DNA of 64,000 nt, taken from positions 3,209,946 through 3,273,945 of the forward strand of contig NZ_JAAATZ010000001.1 of NCBI RefSeq assembly GCF_010119235.1, given 5' to 3'. Positions within the stretch are counted from its first letter, which is position 1, and every line of letters starts with the position of its first letter. The DNA comes from Flavobacterium phycosphaerae. Lineage in GTDB: Bacteria; Bacteroidota; Bacteroidia; Flavobacteriales; Flavobacteriaceae. Shown here in pieces: positions 45,576 through 58,103 of the stretch. Below the pieces are notes generated by a model that was given only the letters and a program-made list of their open reading frames with translations, was not told the origin of the DNA and made no database searches. The translations under genes were made by a program, and so were the position numbers.

Positions 45576-48500
45576 TTACGACTTTTTCTTTTCTGTCTTT
45601 TTCTTTTCAGGTTTTTTAGCTTCAGGTTTTTTTGCCTCAGCTTTTTTATTTTCAGTTTTTTTAGTCTCCGTCTTTTTCTTTTCGGCTTTATTAGTTTCCA
45701 CTTTTTTAGTTTCTTTTTTATCCGGAGTATTTGAGTTAGATTTTTCTTGTTCAACTTGCATAGTGTAGTAATTTTTAGCAGCGTCAATTGCTTTCTTTAA
45801 ATCTTTAACAGGAATACCTGCTTCTTCTGCCCAATCTTCAATTGTATCACCTAGTTCTTCCCAAGTAACAGTTCCGATTAGAAAAGAATAGCCAACGGTA
45901 GCATGAAACTCAATACCGGCACCACCTCCTACTTTTGGAATAGCACCTCCAGCTCCCATTTTAGTATCATTGACATGCCCGTTTTTGTCTTGTTGTAATG
46001 AAATTTCTAAATCACCACCGTTGCCCATTGCTGATCCTCCCAAACTAACTCCCCAGCCTCCTAATTGTTCTGAGTTTGTAACATTAGGAAATAAACTAAC
46101 AGACAATCCCGCGCCAATTGATACCCCCGCACCAACTCCACCTTCAGGAGTTACGAATAACGAAATTCCATTAGGAGCTACAACAACAGAAACACCAATA
46201 GCCACTGATACGATGAGAAATGTTGCTCTTCCACTTATTGTAACTTTAGCGGCTTCTAAACCTTCTAGCTCAACCCGATCAATAACCCTATTTTCACTAA
46301 ATGCATAGGGACTATTCCAAGGATATTTTGCAGTTAAAGGATCAATCGCAAAAAACCTCCCTATTCTCGGGTCATGCATTCTAAAATCATAATTCAAAGA
46401 ATTTCCTTCTCCCTTAATCTCATCATCTTTCTCCTGTCCTTGGAACCCATAACGATAGTCATCAATGCCACCGTGGCGTTTAGGAACTAGACTTCCAAAA
46501 GGATAGTAATCATTGTAGGCAATAACATCAGCATTAAAGAATGGTATACTCGCATATGGCTTGTAAGGTATCTTCTTATCATTAATAACAACTAGTACAT
46601 TTCCTAAATGGTTTTTAAGCTCATATCTTTTGTCTCCAACAAGGTTTTTATAATTTTTATAGGAGAATGGTCCGGTTGGATCAAAAATAGCATGATTATA
46701 ATCCAAATAATTAGGAATACCATTACCATCTGTATCCATCGTGTATTCGGCTCCTGGGATAGGATAGTTAACATATCCCGGACCTCCTTCGATGATTTCC
46801 CATGTTTGATAGCCATCTCCATCATCATCTACATCCAAATAATTCGGGATACCATCAATAGCCACATATTGGTTTCCTGATGAATTAGTAATATCAGTAT
46901 TTACGGCGTCAGCAGGATTACCATCACCATTTGGATCTGAATATTCATTAATGGTTAAAATACCATCACCATCATCATCTGTATCCAAATAGTTAGGGAG
47001 ACTATCTATTATACCACTATTGGTATTTAGTGTTGGATAACTATCGGTATTTATAGCATCATAAGGAATATGATTTCCGTCAGGATCAGCACTTTCATAA
47101 AAAGTATATAAACCATCATTATCATCGTCATTATCTAGATAATTAGGATTACCATCAGTATCAGTATCCGTTGACAAAATACCTCCATCCGGTGCCGGAC
47201 CTTCATATAAAGTGAATAAACCATCACCATCATCATCAGAATCAAGATAATTTGGAATACCATCAGGATTTGTTGCTGAAGCTGCATCGGTATTCAGTAC
47301 TGTACCTGTATTAGGATTATGATCGCCGTCATTATTAGCTCCTTCATAAATGGTATTAATTCCATCACCGTCATCATCAGCATCCAAATGGTTAGGGCAA
47401 CCGTCCCCATCTGTATCTATTTCAGCATAAGTTACTGAGGTAGGCGAGTCAAATACAACTTCATATATATCATAAAGTCCGTCTTCATCTTGATCTAACA
47501 AGCATGGACCATATTGTCTTACTGCTCCATTTTGGTTCATTATTGCATTTGAGGATGGGCTTCCAGTTGGGGATAATGGATTCGCATTATCATCAAAATT
47601 ATAATTATCAACAATCAGATTATTAAAGTTATAATTAAAATAACAAACATCAAAATCATACATGGTACTGAAATTCCCTATTCTATTACTGCCTGTTGGT
47701 ATAGTTATAGCTCCAACAGTGGGAGTATTGGATGGAACCCAATTTGAAGTCAAACTTTGATTTTGAGCTCCATTAATTTTAAGTACCCCAGATGTTGAAG
47801 AGAAGTTAGTAGTAAAGTCAAGTTCAAAATTACTCGGCACGTTAGCAACTGCAGTAGCTTCATAGGAGTTAAGTATAGTATTAGTTGGATCAATGCTGTT
47901 AATTATTCTTGAATATTTATTGATGGTAACTCTTGGTTTATAAGAATCCGCGGCATTTTTTCTAACCGAAAGTTTTACTTCTGTAGTAACATCATAAATT
48001 GGTTCAGGGACTACTTTTAGGTTTAATATAGATGTATTAGTATTTGCAAAATCAACTCTCAAAGTAGCAGAGTAAGCATTAAATCTCGTGTTAGTTGCAC
48101 TATCATTTACTAGTACATCAACATTTGCGGCATTATTAGGAATAGTAAACTCGACTCCTCTGTAGGCTTTTCTTATTCTTACGGTAGGCTGATAACTTGA
48201 ATTAAAACTAGTCAACGGAATAGAAGTGACAAATGAACTTACTCCTCCAACCATTTTGTTAAATACAAGATCACCAGCAGCTATAATAGTCCTAATTCCA
48301 TAATAGACACCATTGGCAACAAAACCAACCGTTACTCCATTATATTTATTAATATCTCCTGTTATCGTATATTCAACCGATCCTGATTGATTCAGAGCAA
48401 AAATAGTATTAGATGGCGCCATTGAAGTAGAAGGGCACCCCGTTGGCCTTTGAACAGAAGTAGTATCCCCATTCTGTACTAGAGTAAAACAAGATGGAAT

Positions 48501-51500
48501 TGGAGAAAGTGTACTAATATTAATTCCATTTACAGGAGCAGTAGCATTAAAAATTAATTTCGATAAATCAGTATAAATGGAACTTACTGGTATTGATAAA
48601 TTGTTATTAATCGTAACACTAGTATTTAATGAAATGTTAGTTGGTAGTGGATTGGTAATCATGGCCGCATTAAAATTCCATGTAGCTGATTTATTTAACC
48701 CAAAGTTTAATGAATAATCTCTAACTACAGGGTCTCCAATACAAGATGACATTCTTGACATGCTATTTTCAGATGGTAATGGTGGAACCTGAATTTCGCA
48801 CTTTTCTGCAACCGCATTTTCTCTATCATTTACCAAAGTAGATTTTCCATAATCTTTAATAGGCCCCTCATATAAAGGTACACTACTATACACTACGGTA
48901 TTTTTTTCTTCTAGCCCTACTCGGCTACTACCATAAATATCGTGTTCTTTTAAAAATAAATTTAATCTACCTCGCTTATTTTTTAAATCATATACCCCAA
49001 GCACATTACCTTGAGCATCTCTACAATAGTATGTTGTATTACCGGATTCAGAAAAATTTTGATGTATAGATTTAGCTATTCTATTACCAAGACCATCATA
49101 TTCAAAATCAACATAAGTATAAGAATCTCCTGAACCTTTTATAATCCCTTTAACCTTCCCATCAACTCTCCATTTTATGGTTAGCTGTTCTGATTTATCT
49201 TGGATTAACTGACCTATTTGATCATAAATATAATTTCCTGTATTATTATCATCAGGGTTATAAACATAGTCCGGATATATTAATTGGATTTGATGAATTT
49301 GATCTTCTAGGTCATTTTCAAATTCTGATTCATTAGCCGGAGAAGATTCATCATGAACCATAGTTAATTTATTATTGTTCGATTGATAATCATATTTTAA
49401 ATCATCCATTACATCAATGGAACCATCATTATTTAATGCTTTCCTAAGAAGTGTTTTAATATTCCCATTCCTATCATAAGTATAATTGGATAAATAGCTA
49501 TCCGTAAAACCACCTGAACCATTTTCTTTAGGTTTTATAGCATTAGAGGTCAATGAAACTATTCTATTAAGCTGATCATACGTATAATTATTTTTTTGAA
49601 CTGAAAGAACCTCTTCTTCATTAATTCTAACACCAGTAGTCATTTGTTTAATATTACCATTAAATAAATTCCTGTTATTTCCTGGAATTGAATTGTCTCT
49701 ACTAAACATTAAGGGAGCGTAACCAGCATCACCATTATCTCCTTCAATAGCTCTATAATCCGTAAATTGATCATTATCAAAATAACTTAGAGAATAACCG
49801 TAAGCATCTTTTGTTTTAGTTTCTCCCGACATATTGCCATCATTCCCCATATCATTATTAGGTGACATTATATTTTCTCCATTAACCGATTTTATCCAAC
49901 CTTGTAAGGTATAACTATAGTCTTGTCCTTGGACTTTCTTATCCCCTATTTGGGTTCTTCCCAGTGGGCCGTGTGGATAGTATTTATACGCCGCATCTTC
50001 TTCCCAAACAACTCCATCAGGTGAGGTTTCAACATTGAGTAACCTATTATCCGCATCATAATTATATTTATGGATAAATTGGTCTATTTTATTTGGTTGA
50101 AAAGTCACCTTATTAACATTTCCACTGATTAAATCATAATCATAAACTACTCTTTTAAGATGCTTTTCACAGTCGTTGAGTTGTCCTGTTTCCTCATTAA
50201 TTACACCTGTAGGGCTACAAGGTAAATTCTTTAAAGAAGTAATATAAGTAAGCAATTCTTTGACATTACCATGAACATCATAATTGTAAAAAATTGCATT
50301 GGTAAATTTATCAAGAACATCTAGTTGATCATAGTAAAAAATTCCTGTAACCCTGTTTCTGTTGTTATGAGCCGGAATAAAATCAGGTGATGTATTGGTT
50401 ACAAATAAACTTGAAGCAAATATGCTGGGCGATTCCACTAGAGGATCTTCTGTATAAACCGTAATAGTTACTTCTCTTCTAATATTTGTGGTTCCTGAAA
50501 AGTCATTCACTGCATTTCCTCCGAATATTAACCTTCCTTCATCACTTATATTATAATCTCCAGGCTTAACAAATACTTCGCCTGCTTCAATTATTCGCCC
50601 TAAAAAATCATAAACCGAATAGCTGTATTTTTCTCTTCCTGTTTCTACATCTACAATCCGTTGGTTATCATTTTGAGAGGCTATAATCCTGCCTAAAGCG
50701 TCATATGCAAATCTTGTCATGCCACCATCAGGTGTATTCTGCCATACTAATTGGTTTAGCGAATTGTACTTATACTCAGTTTTAAATCCATGAGCAGGGG
50801 TTAACAAAGGGTTTTCAATAGCATTAGGATGATTTCTGAAATTATTAATTGAAGCGTTTAAACTAACACCTAAATTAGATACTCCCTCAGGTGCTACAGT
50901 TTGAATTAAATTTCCGGCTTGATCATAATAATATAAAGTGTGTTGATACTCTTGATCTCCATATGTCATTTTGAAATTTTCAACAGCATATTTAATAGCT
51001 TGTTCAATGTACTGTCTAATAAATTCTTTACGCAAATATTGTATATAGGCATTATAAGAATCCAACTGATATGTTGCTGTTACATTAGCCATTAATTCTT
51101 TACAAGGATCTTGAAGAGTAATCGCTGGAGAATAGGCAGGCATTGGACCTGGTGGACATCCATGAGGGCCAGCCATATATATAGTATTTACATAATCATT
51201 CCAATATACTCTCTCGGGGTCATCTTGATTTTCTAAACAATAGACCAAATAGTTGTTTATAACCTGGTTTATTTGGTTATAACCATAATGCAAATCGGTT
51301 TCTCCAAACTGCGCTATAGTCAGAAAGTTTGGATCATCAGCAGACTGAACATTTAAAGTACTCATGTAATAAACATAAGAATCAACTACATATTGTAAAC
51401 TCAAATCACAAAATGCTTGTTGGGGCATTACAGTAATGGTAGGCAAATTATGCTCAGCTAAATACTTCGTATACTTTGTGTATTTTTCTTCACAAGCTAC

Positions 51501-54500
51501 TGGAGCTACCGTTTGTGGGATGCATTCACAAGCGGCTGTATAAGGCGCATTTACAGGTGGAGCATCGCCTCTATTTATAGTTATTGGTGATTGATTAATA
51601 ACTGGGTCACCTTTAAATGAAACAACTCCTTCAGCAGAAGCACTATTCCTGTTGCTTAAAGGATCATAATCGTTGCTTATAAAATTACAGAAACGACTAC
51701 CAATCCACTCTCCCTGAGTATTAAACTTAGTATAATTAGATATTAGTATGTGATTAAGAACATGAGTAATACCAACATGGTCAACATAGCTTACATTTCC
51801 AAAAAATGTATCTGTCATATCAATATAATTAATATGGTCTACATCGGGCAAATGCAATTGAATAGTAATATTCGAAGTATTTGATGTATCCCCATTATTA
51901 AAATATAACATAGCTCCTCCTGTGGTATTATAATATAAACCATAGTTTATAAAAGGACCAACTGGAAGATTGTAATTTGTATTCTGCCAAGCAACAAGGT
52001 AATCTCTTAATGCCTGAAAATGAGACTCTAAATTGCATTGCTGAATAAATGTAGAAATGACAGCATTACTTTGTATTGGACCATAAGCAGTATATTGTGT
52101 CTGATTATTATAAGTAGCTATGGAATGATTTCCTGGCAATATTAAAAAATTCAGAACATCTCTAAGTCTATTCTCATATGCAACTTCTTCTTCTTGAGTT
52201 ATTGGACATGATGTGAGATGTGGATTACCCTCAGAATCACATACATCACCAATACCATCATTATCCGCATCAGCTTGATCGGCATTCTTAATTGTTGGAC
52301 AATTATCACAATTATCAAAAATACCATCTCCATCAGTATCTACTGTACCACAATTTCCATTATTACCATCACAGATATCTCCAATACCATTCCCATTATA
52401 ATCCCATTCGCCACATGGAGAACAACATAGCAAATACAATGGTTTTTTAGTCTCACCAGGACAATATTGCCCTTGACAATTCGTTAAAGTTCCTCCTACT
52501 GTAATTGTTCCGTTATCAACGTTAAAAATACTCGTTATATAATTTCCGGCTTCATTGGTTGAATTTTGAGGTTCATAAATATAATTATCAACGGATAATG
52601 AAATCAAATCTTGTGGTATTATACCATTATCAATAAAGCTTTCTGTCCAAAATTGCAAAGCAAGCATACTGGTAGAATTCTTAAATATTTGAAATAAATA
52701 ATGATCTGTCTGTTGAGTTCCGGTCCATGTAACATTATCAGAAGCAGTTGAGCCAAACATAGTTCTTAAAAAACTACTCATATAAAATGGGTCACTCGTT
52801 AAATCATAAGCGCTATCAAATAAATGATTTGTCTGTAATAAATGATTATAAAGTGCTTTAAAAGCATCTTGAAATTGTATTTTTTTATCATTACAGGCTG
52901 TTACTACTGGCGTAATAACTTCACCTGTTCCTGACTGTCCCTCAAGATGACAAGCACCAATTTTAGCAATCGTTTTTCCAGTTAATATAACATCTCTAAA
53001 AGTCCCTGAACCTTGTTGTATCCTGGCAATAATCTGGAAACCATAAATCGGTGGATTAGCCGATAAGTTAGAGGTAAGTACATCATAATACAATTGGCTA
53101 CAAGCAATAATATGCCAATCATTACTGCTATTACCCATTGAATAATTATTCCAGCTTAAATTAGCTGAAGCAGGAAGTGTCAATACCAGTTGTGATGCAG
53201 AAGCAACATAGCTTGGCACTATAGGGGCAAAAGTAAAGTTTAAATCCGAACCATTTATAGTAACTCCCATAGTTGGGGTTAAAGTAGTTGGCATAGGAGT
53301 CCCTGTAAGTTCATGAAATAAATTTGCTGTCAATCCCTGCCCTATTTGATTCCAGCCTACTAAACTGGAAGATGTTGTCAAATTAACATCTTCAAAAAGA
53401 CCACTTATAAACAAGTTTAAATCATTTATCAATGGACAATTTCCCGTTTGTAAATAATATTGATAATTATTAAGAGCTAACAACTGATTTAAAGAACCAC
53501 CTAAATTTCCAGAATCATACCCAAAATCAATTGGAATGAACTTCTTAATCTTAGCACCATATGCCGCAGCTTGTGGCAAAGAACATAAAGGTATAGTTGT
53601 GGTTGAAGTTGGATTATTTGCAGCTATATAAGTATTGATTTCTTCATAGGTATTATTTCCGTTATATGCAGTATAATTATTGATTACATTCGTAATATTA
53701 TCTGAACCACCTGTCCCTATACATCCGTTGAAACAACCATTTGATTTGGCATAAGCATTAATAAAAACATGCTTGATTTTTTGTTTTAAAGAAATGTATA
53801 AATTTTTATACGTATTCCATATTCTATTTTTAATGATTTCTTGGGCATTAGGTGACAAGCTTGTAAAACTTGAACTCGTTAAACTGACATCATTGAAATT
53901 ACATACCTGAATTGCGTTACATCTAGCCATAATAACCGCAGCTTGGAACATTTTGGCGTAATTTAATGGGTCAGTAGCTAATCCGTTTTGGTTTAATAAA
54001 TAGGTTTCGTATTGACTATTTAAAGCTTCAAGCATTATACTTTGTCTCCAAGCAAGTAGATTAGGGGTCTCTCCATTTATAATTTGAAAATAAGGGTCAC
54101 CGCTATATATATTTGGATTGCTCATCATTGGGCTTGCTAAATCAAATAAGCCTGCTTGGTAAGCCTTCTGATATGTATCTAAATAATTCAAATAACCATC
54201 ATACTCATCTGAATTTAAAAACCTTGTAACAGAACCCGTCTCAGTGGTTACACCAGCATTAACTGAAAATTGTTTTACAACTGTTTTTTTTATTAATTGA
54301 CATAAATTGTTAGAATATTCTAAATAACAGTACTCTGGATGGTATTTAACAAGGGACTTTGCCCAAGACTCCTTCCATTTGCCAATGAAATCATCAAGTA
54401 ATAGTAAATCCTGAGGATAAACGTAACCACCCGTTTGAACAACGGCGGTAGAAACTATTTGAGGTGTATATCCACTAGGGTTGGTACTCGTCACACCTGT

Positions 54501-54554
54501 ATATTCAACTTCAATTTGTGATAAACTTCCGTCTGTATCGGTATACATAGGCAT
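45576..54554 (-). CDS. Giant Rhs/YD-repeat protein, expressed version
   Basis: 2992 aa without its own signal peptide. In order: a large N-terminal region; thrombospondin type 3 calcium repeats (about 711-785); YD repeats (about 1200-1850, e.g. [33 protein letters not shown]); a beta-rich region (about 1890-2330); a second block of type 3 repeats (about 2365-2620, IPNYLDxDDDGDG); and the Rhs core end ([14 protein letters not shown] about 2648; [19 protein letters not shown] about 2694; [20 protein letters not shown]). The variable tip (about 2767-2992) is Gly-rich and hydrophobic, then has an acidic/helical part and a Lys/Glu tail. It is probably one protein with the preceding 949-aa ORF, split by a frameshift near 54555. 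Confidence 0.88.
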   Translation of the reverse strand: MPMYTDTDGSLSQIEVEYTGVTSTNPSGYTPQIVSTAVVQTGGYVYPQDLLLLDDFIGKWKESWAKSLVKYHPEYCYLEYSNNLCQLIKKTVVKQFSVNAGVTTETGSVTRFLNSDEYDGYLNYLDTYQKAYQAGLFDLASPMMSNPNIYSGDPYFQIINGETPNLLAWRQSIMLEALNSQYETYLLNQNGLATDPLNYAKMFQAAVIMARCNAIQVCNFNDVSLTSSSFTSLSPNAQEIIKNRIWNTYKNLYISLKQKIKHVFINAYAKSNGCFNGCIGTGGSDNITNVINNYTAYNGNNTYEEINTYIAANNPTSTTTIPLCSLPQAAAYGAKIKKFIPIDFGYDSGNLGGSLNQLLALNNYQYYLQTGNCPLINDLNLFISGLFEDVNLTTSSSLVGWNQIGQGLTANLFHELTGTPMPTTLTPTMGVTINGSDLNFTFAPIVPSYVASASQLVLTLPASANLSWNNYSMGNSSNDWHIIACSQLYYDVLTSNLSANPPIYGFQIIARIQQGSGTFRDVILTGKTIAKIGACHLEGQSGTGEVITPVVTACNDKKIQFQDAFKALYNHLLQTNHLFDSAYDLTSDPFYMSSFLRTMFGSTASDNVTWTGTQQTDHYLFQIFKNSTSMLALQFWTESFIDNGIIPQDLISLSVDNYIYEPQNSTNEAGNYITSIFNVDNGTITVGGTLTNCQGQYCPGETKKPLYLLCCSPCGEWDYNGNGIGDICDGNNGNCGTVDTDGDGIFDNCDNCPTIKNADQADADNDGIGDVCDSEGNPHLTSCPITQEEEVAYENRLRDVLNFLILPGNHSIATYNNQTQYTAYGPIQSNAVISTFIQQCNLESHFQALRDYLVAWQNTNYNLPVGPFINYGLYYNTTGGAMLYFNNGDTSNTSNITIQLHLPDVDHINYIDMTDTFFGNVSYVDHVGITHVLNHILISNYTKFNTQGEWIGSRFCNFISNDYDPLSNRNSASAEGVVSFKGDPVINQSPITINRGDAPPVNAPYTAACECIPQTVAPVACEEKYTKYTKYLAEHNLPTITVMPQQAFCDLSLQYVVDSYVYYMSTLNVQSADDPNFLTIAQFGETDLHYGYNQINQVINNYLVYCLENQDDPERVYWNDYVNTIYMAGPHGCPPGPMPAYSPAITLQDPCKELMANVTATYQLDSYNAYIQYLRKEFIRQYIEQAIKYAVENFKMTYGDQEYQHTLYYYDQAGNLIQTVAPEGVSNLGVSLNASINNFRNHPNAIENPLLTPAHGFKTEYKYNSLNQLVWQNTPDGGMTRFAYDALGRIIASQNDNQRIVDVETGREKYSYSVYDFLGRIIEAGEVFVKPGDYNISDEGRLIFGGNAVNDFSGTTNIRREVTITVYTEDPLVESPSIFASSLFVTNTSPDFIPAHNNRNRVTGIFYYDQLDVLDKFTNAIFYNYDVHGNVKELLTYITSLKNLPCSPTGVINEETGQLNDCEKHLKRVVYDYDLISGNVNKVTFQPNKIDQFIHKYNYDADNRLLNVETSPDGVVWEEDAAYKYYPHGPLGRTQIGDKKVQGQDYSYTLQGWIKSVNGENIMSPNNDMGNDGNMSGETKTKDAYGYSLSYFDNDQFTDYRAIEGDNGDAGYAPLMFSRDNSIPGNNRNLFNGNIKQMTTGVRINEEEVLSVQKNNYTYDQLNRIVSLTSNAIKPKENGSGGFTDSYLSNYTYDRNGNIKTLLRKALNNDGSIDVMDDLKYDYQSNNNKLTMVHDESSPANESEFENDLEDQIHQIQLIYPDYVYNPDDNNTGNYIYDQIGQLIQDKSEQLTIKWRVDGKVKGIIKGSGDSYTYVDFEYDGLGNRIAKSIHQNFSESGNTTYYCRDAQGNVLGVYDLKNKRGRLNLFLKEHDIYGSSRVGLEEKNTVVYSSVPLYEGPIKDYGKSTLVNDRENAVAEKCEIQVPPLPSENSMSRMSSCIGDPVVRDYSLNFGLNKSATWNFNAAMITNPLPTNISLNTSVTINNNLSIPVSSIYTDLSKLIFNATAPVNGINISTLSPIPSCFTLVQNGDTTSVQRPTGCPSTSMAPSNTIFALNQSGSVEYTITGDINKYNGVTVGFVANGVYYGIRTIIAAGDLVFNKMVGGVSSFVTSIPLTSFNSSYQPTVRIRKAYRGVEFTIPNNAANVDVLVNDSATNTRFNAYSATLRVDFANTNTSILNLKVVPEPIYDVTTEVKLSVRKNAADSYKPRVTINKYSRIINSIDPTNTILNSYEATAVANVPSNFELDFTTNFSSTSGVLKINGAQNQSLTSNWVPSNTPTVGAITIPTGSNRIGNFSTMYDFDVCYFNYNFNNLIVDNYNFDDNANPLSPTGSPSSNAIMNQNGAVRQYGPCLLDQDEDGLYDIYEVVFDSPTSVTYAEIDTDGDGCPNHLDADDDGDGINTIYEGANNDGDHNPNTGTVLNTDAASATNPDGIPNYLDSDDDGDGLFTLYEGPAPDGGILSTDTDTDGNPNYLDNDDDNDGLYTFYESADPDGNHIPYDAINTDSYPTLNTNSGIIDSLPNYLDTDDDGDGILTINEYSDPNGDGNPADAVNTDITNSSGNQYVAIDGIPNYLDVDDDGDGYQTWEIIEGGPGYVNYPIPGAEYTMDTDGNGIPNYLDYNHAIFDPTGPFSYKNYKNLVGDKRYELKNHLGNVLVVINDKKIPYKPYASIPFFNADVIAYNDYYPFGSLVPKRHGGIDDYRYGFQGQEKDDEIKGEGNSLNYDFRMHDPRIGRFFAIDPLTAKYPWNSPYAFSENRVIDRVELEGLEAAKVTISGRATFLIVSVAIGVSVVVAPNGISLFVTPEGGVGAGVSIGAGLSVSLFPNVTNSEQLGGWGVSLGGSAMGNGGDLEISLQQDKNGHVNDTKMGAGGAIPKVGGGAGIEFHATVGYSFLIGTVTWEELGDTIEDWAEEAGIPVKDLKKAIDAAKNYYTMQVEQEKSNSNTPDKKETKKVETNKAEKKKTETKKTENKKAEAKKPEAKKPEKKKTEKKKS
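46444..46503 (-). repeat. 60-bp inverted repeat, right copy (in the expressed Rhs gene)
   Basis: A perfect reverse-complement match of 41965-42024, covering Rhs residues about 2684-2704 ([18 protein letters not shown]). The palindromic core is at 46467-46477. The tip-side sequence beyond it is only loosely similar to the silent cassette. Confidence 0.97.
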
Positions 54555-57286
54555 TGGATGTCTCCAATTAAAATCGTTTCCTGGGTATTATTTACTTGTC
54601 CATTGTAAATAATTTGATTATCTTCATTAAAAACACTCAATAAAGTAGAACTTGCATTAGTACTATCACTATTTGCTGGATTATCGTTTATACTATTAAC
54701 CATACCGGGTGTCATTCCATATTGACCACCTGGACTAACATCATTTTCTAATGATTTTTCATTTATTGAACAACTTGATGCAAAAGCACTTCCACAAATT
54801 TTATCACAAGTATTTCTCAATAAATTCCAATCATTAATCATACTAATCACTTGATGATCAACATCCGTTTGACTTATAAGTTGTCCAAAATTAATTGACT
54901 CATCTTCATTCTCATTCAAATTATAAACTTTTATACTACAATCAGATTCATTTTGAATAAATATGGTTGTATTAGTTTGAGGAACATTATAAATGTTTTT
55001 AATTTGTTTTAAAACATATTCACATTTACTCCCTATACTTTGTTCACATTCACTACAAGTAGTATTACAATCAATATTTAATTGAGGGCTAAAACCATCC
55101 GGGCTTATATAACATTCTTTTCCGATATCCTTATTAGTCAACATTTGCACATAATGATCCGCATAATTATTGAGAGTTTCTTTGTTGACTTTCAATTCTT
55201 TTACCAGTGAATAATTACCAGTATTTAGAAATAATGGTGAAGGAGTGAATCCTTGTGAATAATTAACTAAAGCACCAGTTCCTATACCATATGTTCCAAT
55301 TACCATTGAATTGTGAGGGTGTAATAAATCATTATTACATTGATCTTTTAAACCAATCTGCAAATCATATACAAATGAATATTTCTGTGGGCACTTTTCT
55401 GGAATAAAAACATTCTTATTATAAATATTATATTTAAAAGTGTGGTCAATATTGTTGCCCGCTACACCTAATTGACTTGAAAGTGTTAAAATATCATTAT
55501 AATTGAAAAAATTAGAGGATGTGCTTAGTTCATTATTATCTAATTCAGTATCTCCGTCATTTGCATCTGCTTTATTTAAAAGGTCTACAGTTATTTTTTT
55601 TAAACCCTCTTCTGATTCCTTTAACGGGATTAAACTTTCAGGGCTATTTCCTGCTAATGCTGTAGCTATAGTTCTACCCTGTGGATCAAGATAACTTACA
55701 CTTACTTGACCATTTGGATCAACTGCAATATTCTTTTTATAATGAGATACATATCCTACTTGATAACCAAACAAACGGTTAAGCTCTTCCTGATGAGGAA
55801 TAGAATAAAAATATTGCATTTCATGATTTGTAGACAATTGATGAGCTGGGCCAACGCCTCCTTTTCTGGATATTCTACCGGTGTTATCAGGAGTATATTC
55901 TATTTGACTAAATGGAAATTGGAAAGCATCAGGTATATAATTTCTAAAGGGGCTATCAAAAAAGTCATTGTTTTTTGAATAATATTTACTTGAACCACTA
56001 TTGATATTCATTATACCGGCAGGCACTCCACATTCACCCTCTTTAGTATCCCAGTCAAAATCTAAATGGGAATATAACTCACCGTTAGAATTTTGATTTA
56101 AATTTTTAAAATAGCGAATGTAATCCTTTTTTATCGGCACTGGCAATACTTCTAAGGCAGCTCTCCCTTGTGTATCATATATAACTTCTCCGACTACTAT
56201 ATTTCCTTTATCAGTATTAACCTTGGTAACAGTCTGTCTGTTACGTAGAGATCCGTCAAAATAACTTACCACTTCCTTTTTCTTTCCATGCTCAGCATAG
56301 CTAGCCTGAAACTGCCAATTTTTTTGATTTTCGTGACCGTTAATAGAAATAAAACTATTCTCCCATGTTGAAATTTTTGTTTTATCATCCACTCCAGAAC
56401 TCCAAGGTCCATAAAACACTTTGTCTACAGAATCACTATTATCTACAAATCGACCAACGCCCCTAACTCTATAAATAACATACCCTCTGGAATAAATCAG
56501 AGGAATTTGATAGTATGTTTTATCGGTTTGTACTCTTGTATTATTTAATTCAAAATCTCTTGAAGAAAAATCAATTAAATCAGCAGCTAAAACACTTCCG
56601 TCCTCAGCATAATTATCAACCCAAGTCCATTCTAATTCATATTGTAATGCACCTGTCAAACTTGGCCAATTAAAATTAAGGGCTAGAGGCATCCCATCAG
56701 AGTCGTAGGCAATTTGTGAGGTTATAGTGGGTTGTTGATTCGTTATTAAATAATATCTTTCAGTATTAAAACCCAACTCTATGGATACATTTTGATCTAC
56801 TGTATCAGTTGTCGTGCCATTAGCAAGATTAGTTACTTGAACATTTTCTACTTTTAATCTGACACCATAACTGTTTACAAGTTCGTAAACTGACAAATCT
56901 GCAAAATTTGACGAATGGCCATATGGGTTATACTCAGCTGTCAACTCTTTTGAAAATGAATTTGCTGTATCATCATCCCCATTAGAAAGTAATGGAGTAA
57001 TTAAAGCTGTCACGGTAACTTTAACCCATTGAAATGGTCCAATTTCATTGTCTATCTTTAATTTCGCATAAGCTTTTGGGACAATTGAAATATGATTAGG
57101 CATTGTATATTGAGGATCCCTTAAGTATCCTTCCATATGATTATTAATGTCAACATATGTCATTGTGACTTCAGGCGCAGTGTAGATATTTTTTTGACTA
57201 AAAACTGAAAAATTAGTACATAATAACAAAAAGACAAATACTATTTGCTTTTCTATTTTACTTGCAGAAAATAAAAAATAATTCAT
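54491..57286 (-). CDS. N-terminal part of the Rhs protein (secreted, DUF6443-like region)
   Basis: About 931 residues from the ATG at 57286, which gives a proper signal peptide (to FSVFSQ); an upstream start at 57340 is possible. It contains FN3-like strands (about 215-330), then [41 protein letters not shown] and [17 protein letters not shown], the typical first YD-like units of Bacteroidota Rhs proteins. The frame stops 64 bp inside the next ORF. Adding one base near 54555 joins it to the 2992-aa frame (ILIGDIQ then MPMYTDTDG), giving one exported protein of about 3,920 aa. Confidence 0.8.
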   Translation of the reverse strand: MNYFLFSASKIEKQIVFVFLLLCTNFSVFSQKNIYTAPEVTMTYVDINNHMEGYLRDPQYTMPNHISIVPKAYAKLKIDNEIGPFQWVKVTVTALITPLLSNGDDDTANSFSKELTAEYNPYGHSSNFADLSVYELVNSYGVRLKVENVQVTNLANGTTTDTVDQNVSIELGFNTERYYLITNQQPTITSQIAYDSDGMPLALNFNWPSLTGALQYELEWTWVDNYAEDGSVLAADLIDFSSRDFELNNTRVQTDKTYYQIPLIYSRGYVIYRVRGVGRFVDNSDSVDKVFYGPWSSGVDDKTKISTWENSFISINGHENQKNWQFQASYAEHGKKKEVVSYFDGSLRNRQTVTKVNTDKGNIVVGEVIYDTQGRAALEVLPVPIKKDYIRYFKNLNQNSNGELYSHLDFDWDTKEGECGVPAGIMNINSGSSKYYSKNNDFFDSPFRNYIPDAFQFPFSQIEYTPDNTGRISRKGGVGPAHQLSTNHEMQYFYSIPHQEELNRLFGYQVGYVSHYKKNIAVDPNGQVSVSYLDPQGRTIATALAGNSPESLIPLKESEEGLKKITVDLLNKADANDGDTELDNNELSTSSNFFNYNDILTLSSQLGVAGNNIDHTFKYNIYNKNVFIPEKCPQKYSFVYDLQIGLKDQCNNDLLHPHNSMVIGTYGIGTGALVNYSQGFTPSPLFLNTGNYSLVKELKVNKETLNNYADHYVQMLTNKDIGKECYISPDGFSPQLNIDCNTTCSECEQSIGSKCEYVLKQIKNIYNVPQTNTTIFIQNESDCSIKVYNLNENEDESINFGQLISQTDVDHQVISMINDWNLLRNTCDKICGSAFASSCSINEKSLENDVSPGGQYGMTPGMVNSINDNPANSDSTNASSTLLSVFNEDNQIIYNGQVNNTQETILIGDIQCLCIPIQTEVYHKLKLNIQV

Positions 57287-57383
57287 AAAAAAAGTCTTTT
57301 TTATAGTTAACACTAATGAAGTAACCTCCATAAAACTCATACTGGAAATAAAACTATTGAAGCTATATGATTTTTCATATTCC

Positions 57384-58103
57384 TTATGATTTAAATAATT
57401 TGTAACCTGAAAATCGTTGAGACAACTTTATGTCACTCCCTTTGACAGTAAAATAATTATCTCTTTTTATTAGTAAATCGTCTTTTTTATTGTCTATTAT
57501 CCGGTTTGAAAATGTTATTTCTAATCTTGGAGTAGTGTAGATTTTTTTCCCGTTTTTATCTTTAGTTTCCATTTTTTCTACATAATACAACAATTGCTTG
57601 GTAATGCTCAAATCAGATTTTTTAATATAAATAATTACTTTACTCAACATTACTTGCGAAATTTTCCCTGGCTTCAATTCACATATATAAAAGTCTTTAT
57701 CATTTTTAATCGTTCTATTTTCAAATACTTTTAAATAAGCAGTAACTGATAGTGGAGACTCTTCAAAAGCAGCGTTAGCTGCATTCCGAATTTGTATAGC
57801 TTTCTCATCATTATTTATTTTCAATCCATAATTATCGTAGGCAATAAACTCGGTGTTTTTAATTTTAACATAACACACATTATTTTTCTTTAAAAAAACA
57901 CCTTTATATTGCTCGTATATTTCCTTAGTACTATAATCACTGTATAATGTGTACTTTGTATTATAAGAGACCTGTTTCCGTTTTTTCAGTACATCTTCAG
58001 CGGTTCTAATCACCTCGTCAACTGAAAGTTTTTTTTGCTGCCCATAACTGTTTATACTAATAGATAAAAACAGAAGCCACAATATCATATTAATACTTTT
58101 CAT
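57384..58103 (-). CDS. Exported protein of the Rhs operon, LolA-like
   Basis: A 239-aa protein with signal peptide (ends NSYGQQ). The mature part begins with a helix (LSVDEVIRTAEDVLKKRKQV) followed by repeated beta strands (YNTKYTLYSDYSTKEIYEQY; VFLKKNNVCYVKIKNTEFIAY), compatible with a LolA-like half-barrel that carries hydrophobic cargo. Sequence similarity is weak, so this is a fold guess. It overlaps the stop of the 1061-aa gene by one base and lies about 100 bp before the Rhs N-terminal ORF. A role in Rhs export or folding is plausible. Confidence 0.55.
   Translation of the reverse strand: MKSINMILWLLFLSISINSYGQQKKLSVDEVIRTAEDVLKKRKQVSYNTKYTLYSDYSTKEIYEQYKGVFLKKNNVCYVKIKNTEFIAYDNYGLKINNDEKAIQIRNAANAAFEESPLSVTAYLKVFENRTIKNDKDFYICELKPGKISQVMLSKVIIYIKKSDLSITKQLLYYVEKMETKDKNGKKIYTTPRLEITFSNRIIDNKKDDLLIKRDNYFTVKGSDIKLSQRFSGYKLFKS

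Larger units (their letters stand above)
41965..46503. mobile_element. Candidate invertible segment (Rhs tip switch)
   Basis: Bounded by the 60-bp inverted repeats, it contains two Rhs tips in opposite orientation, their downstream genes and, between them, a tyrosine recombinase gene. Both repeats are entered in the same codon phase (first repeat base is the third codon base in each), so inversion would give an intact Rhs frame with the other tip. The segment between the repeats is 4419 bp. Inversion itself is inferred and not seen. Confidence 0.65.

Noticed and set aside
45557..45787. Lys-rich 76-aa minus-strand ORF overlapping the Rhs 3' end
   Set aside because: It is an alternative frame of the Lys-rich Rhs tail, with composition explained by the A-rich codons.
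52218..52430. Ile/Thr-rich plus-strand ORF
   Set aside because: It is the antisense of Asp-rich calcium-repeat codons in the Rhs gene.
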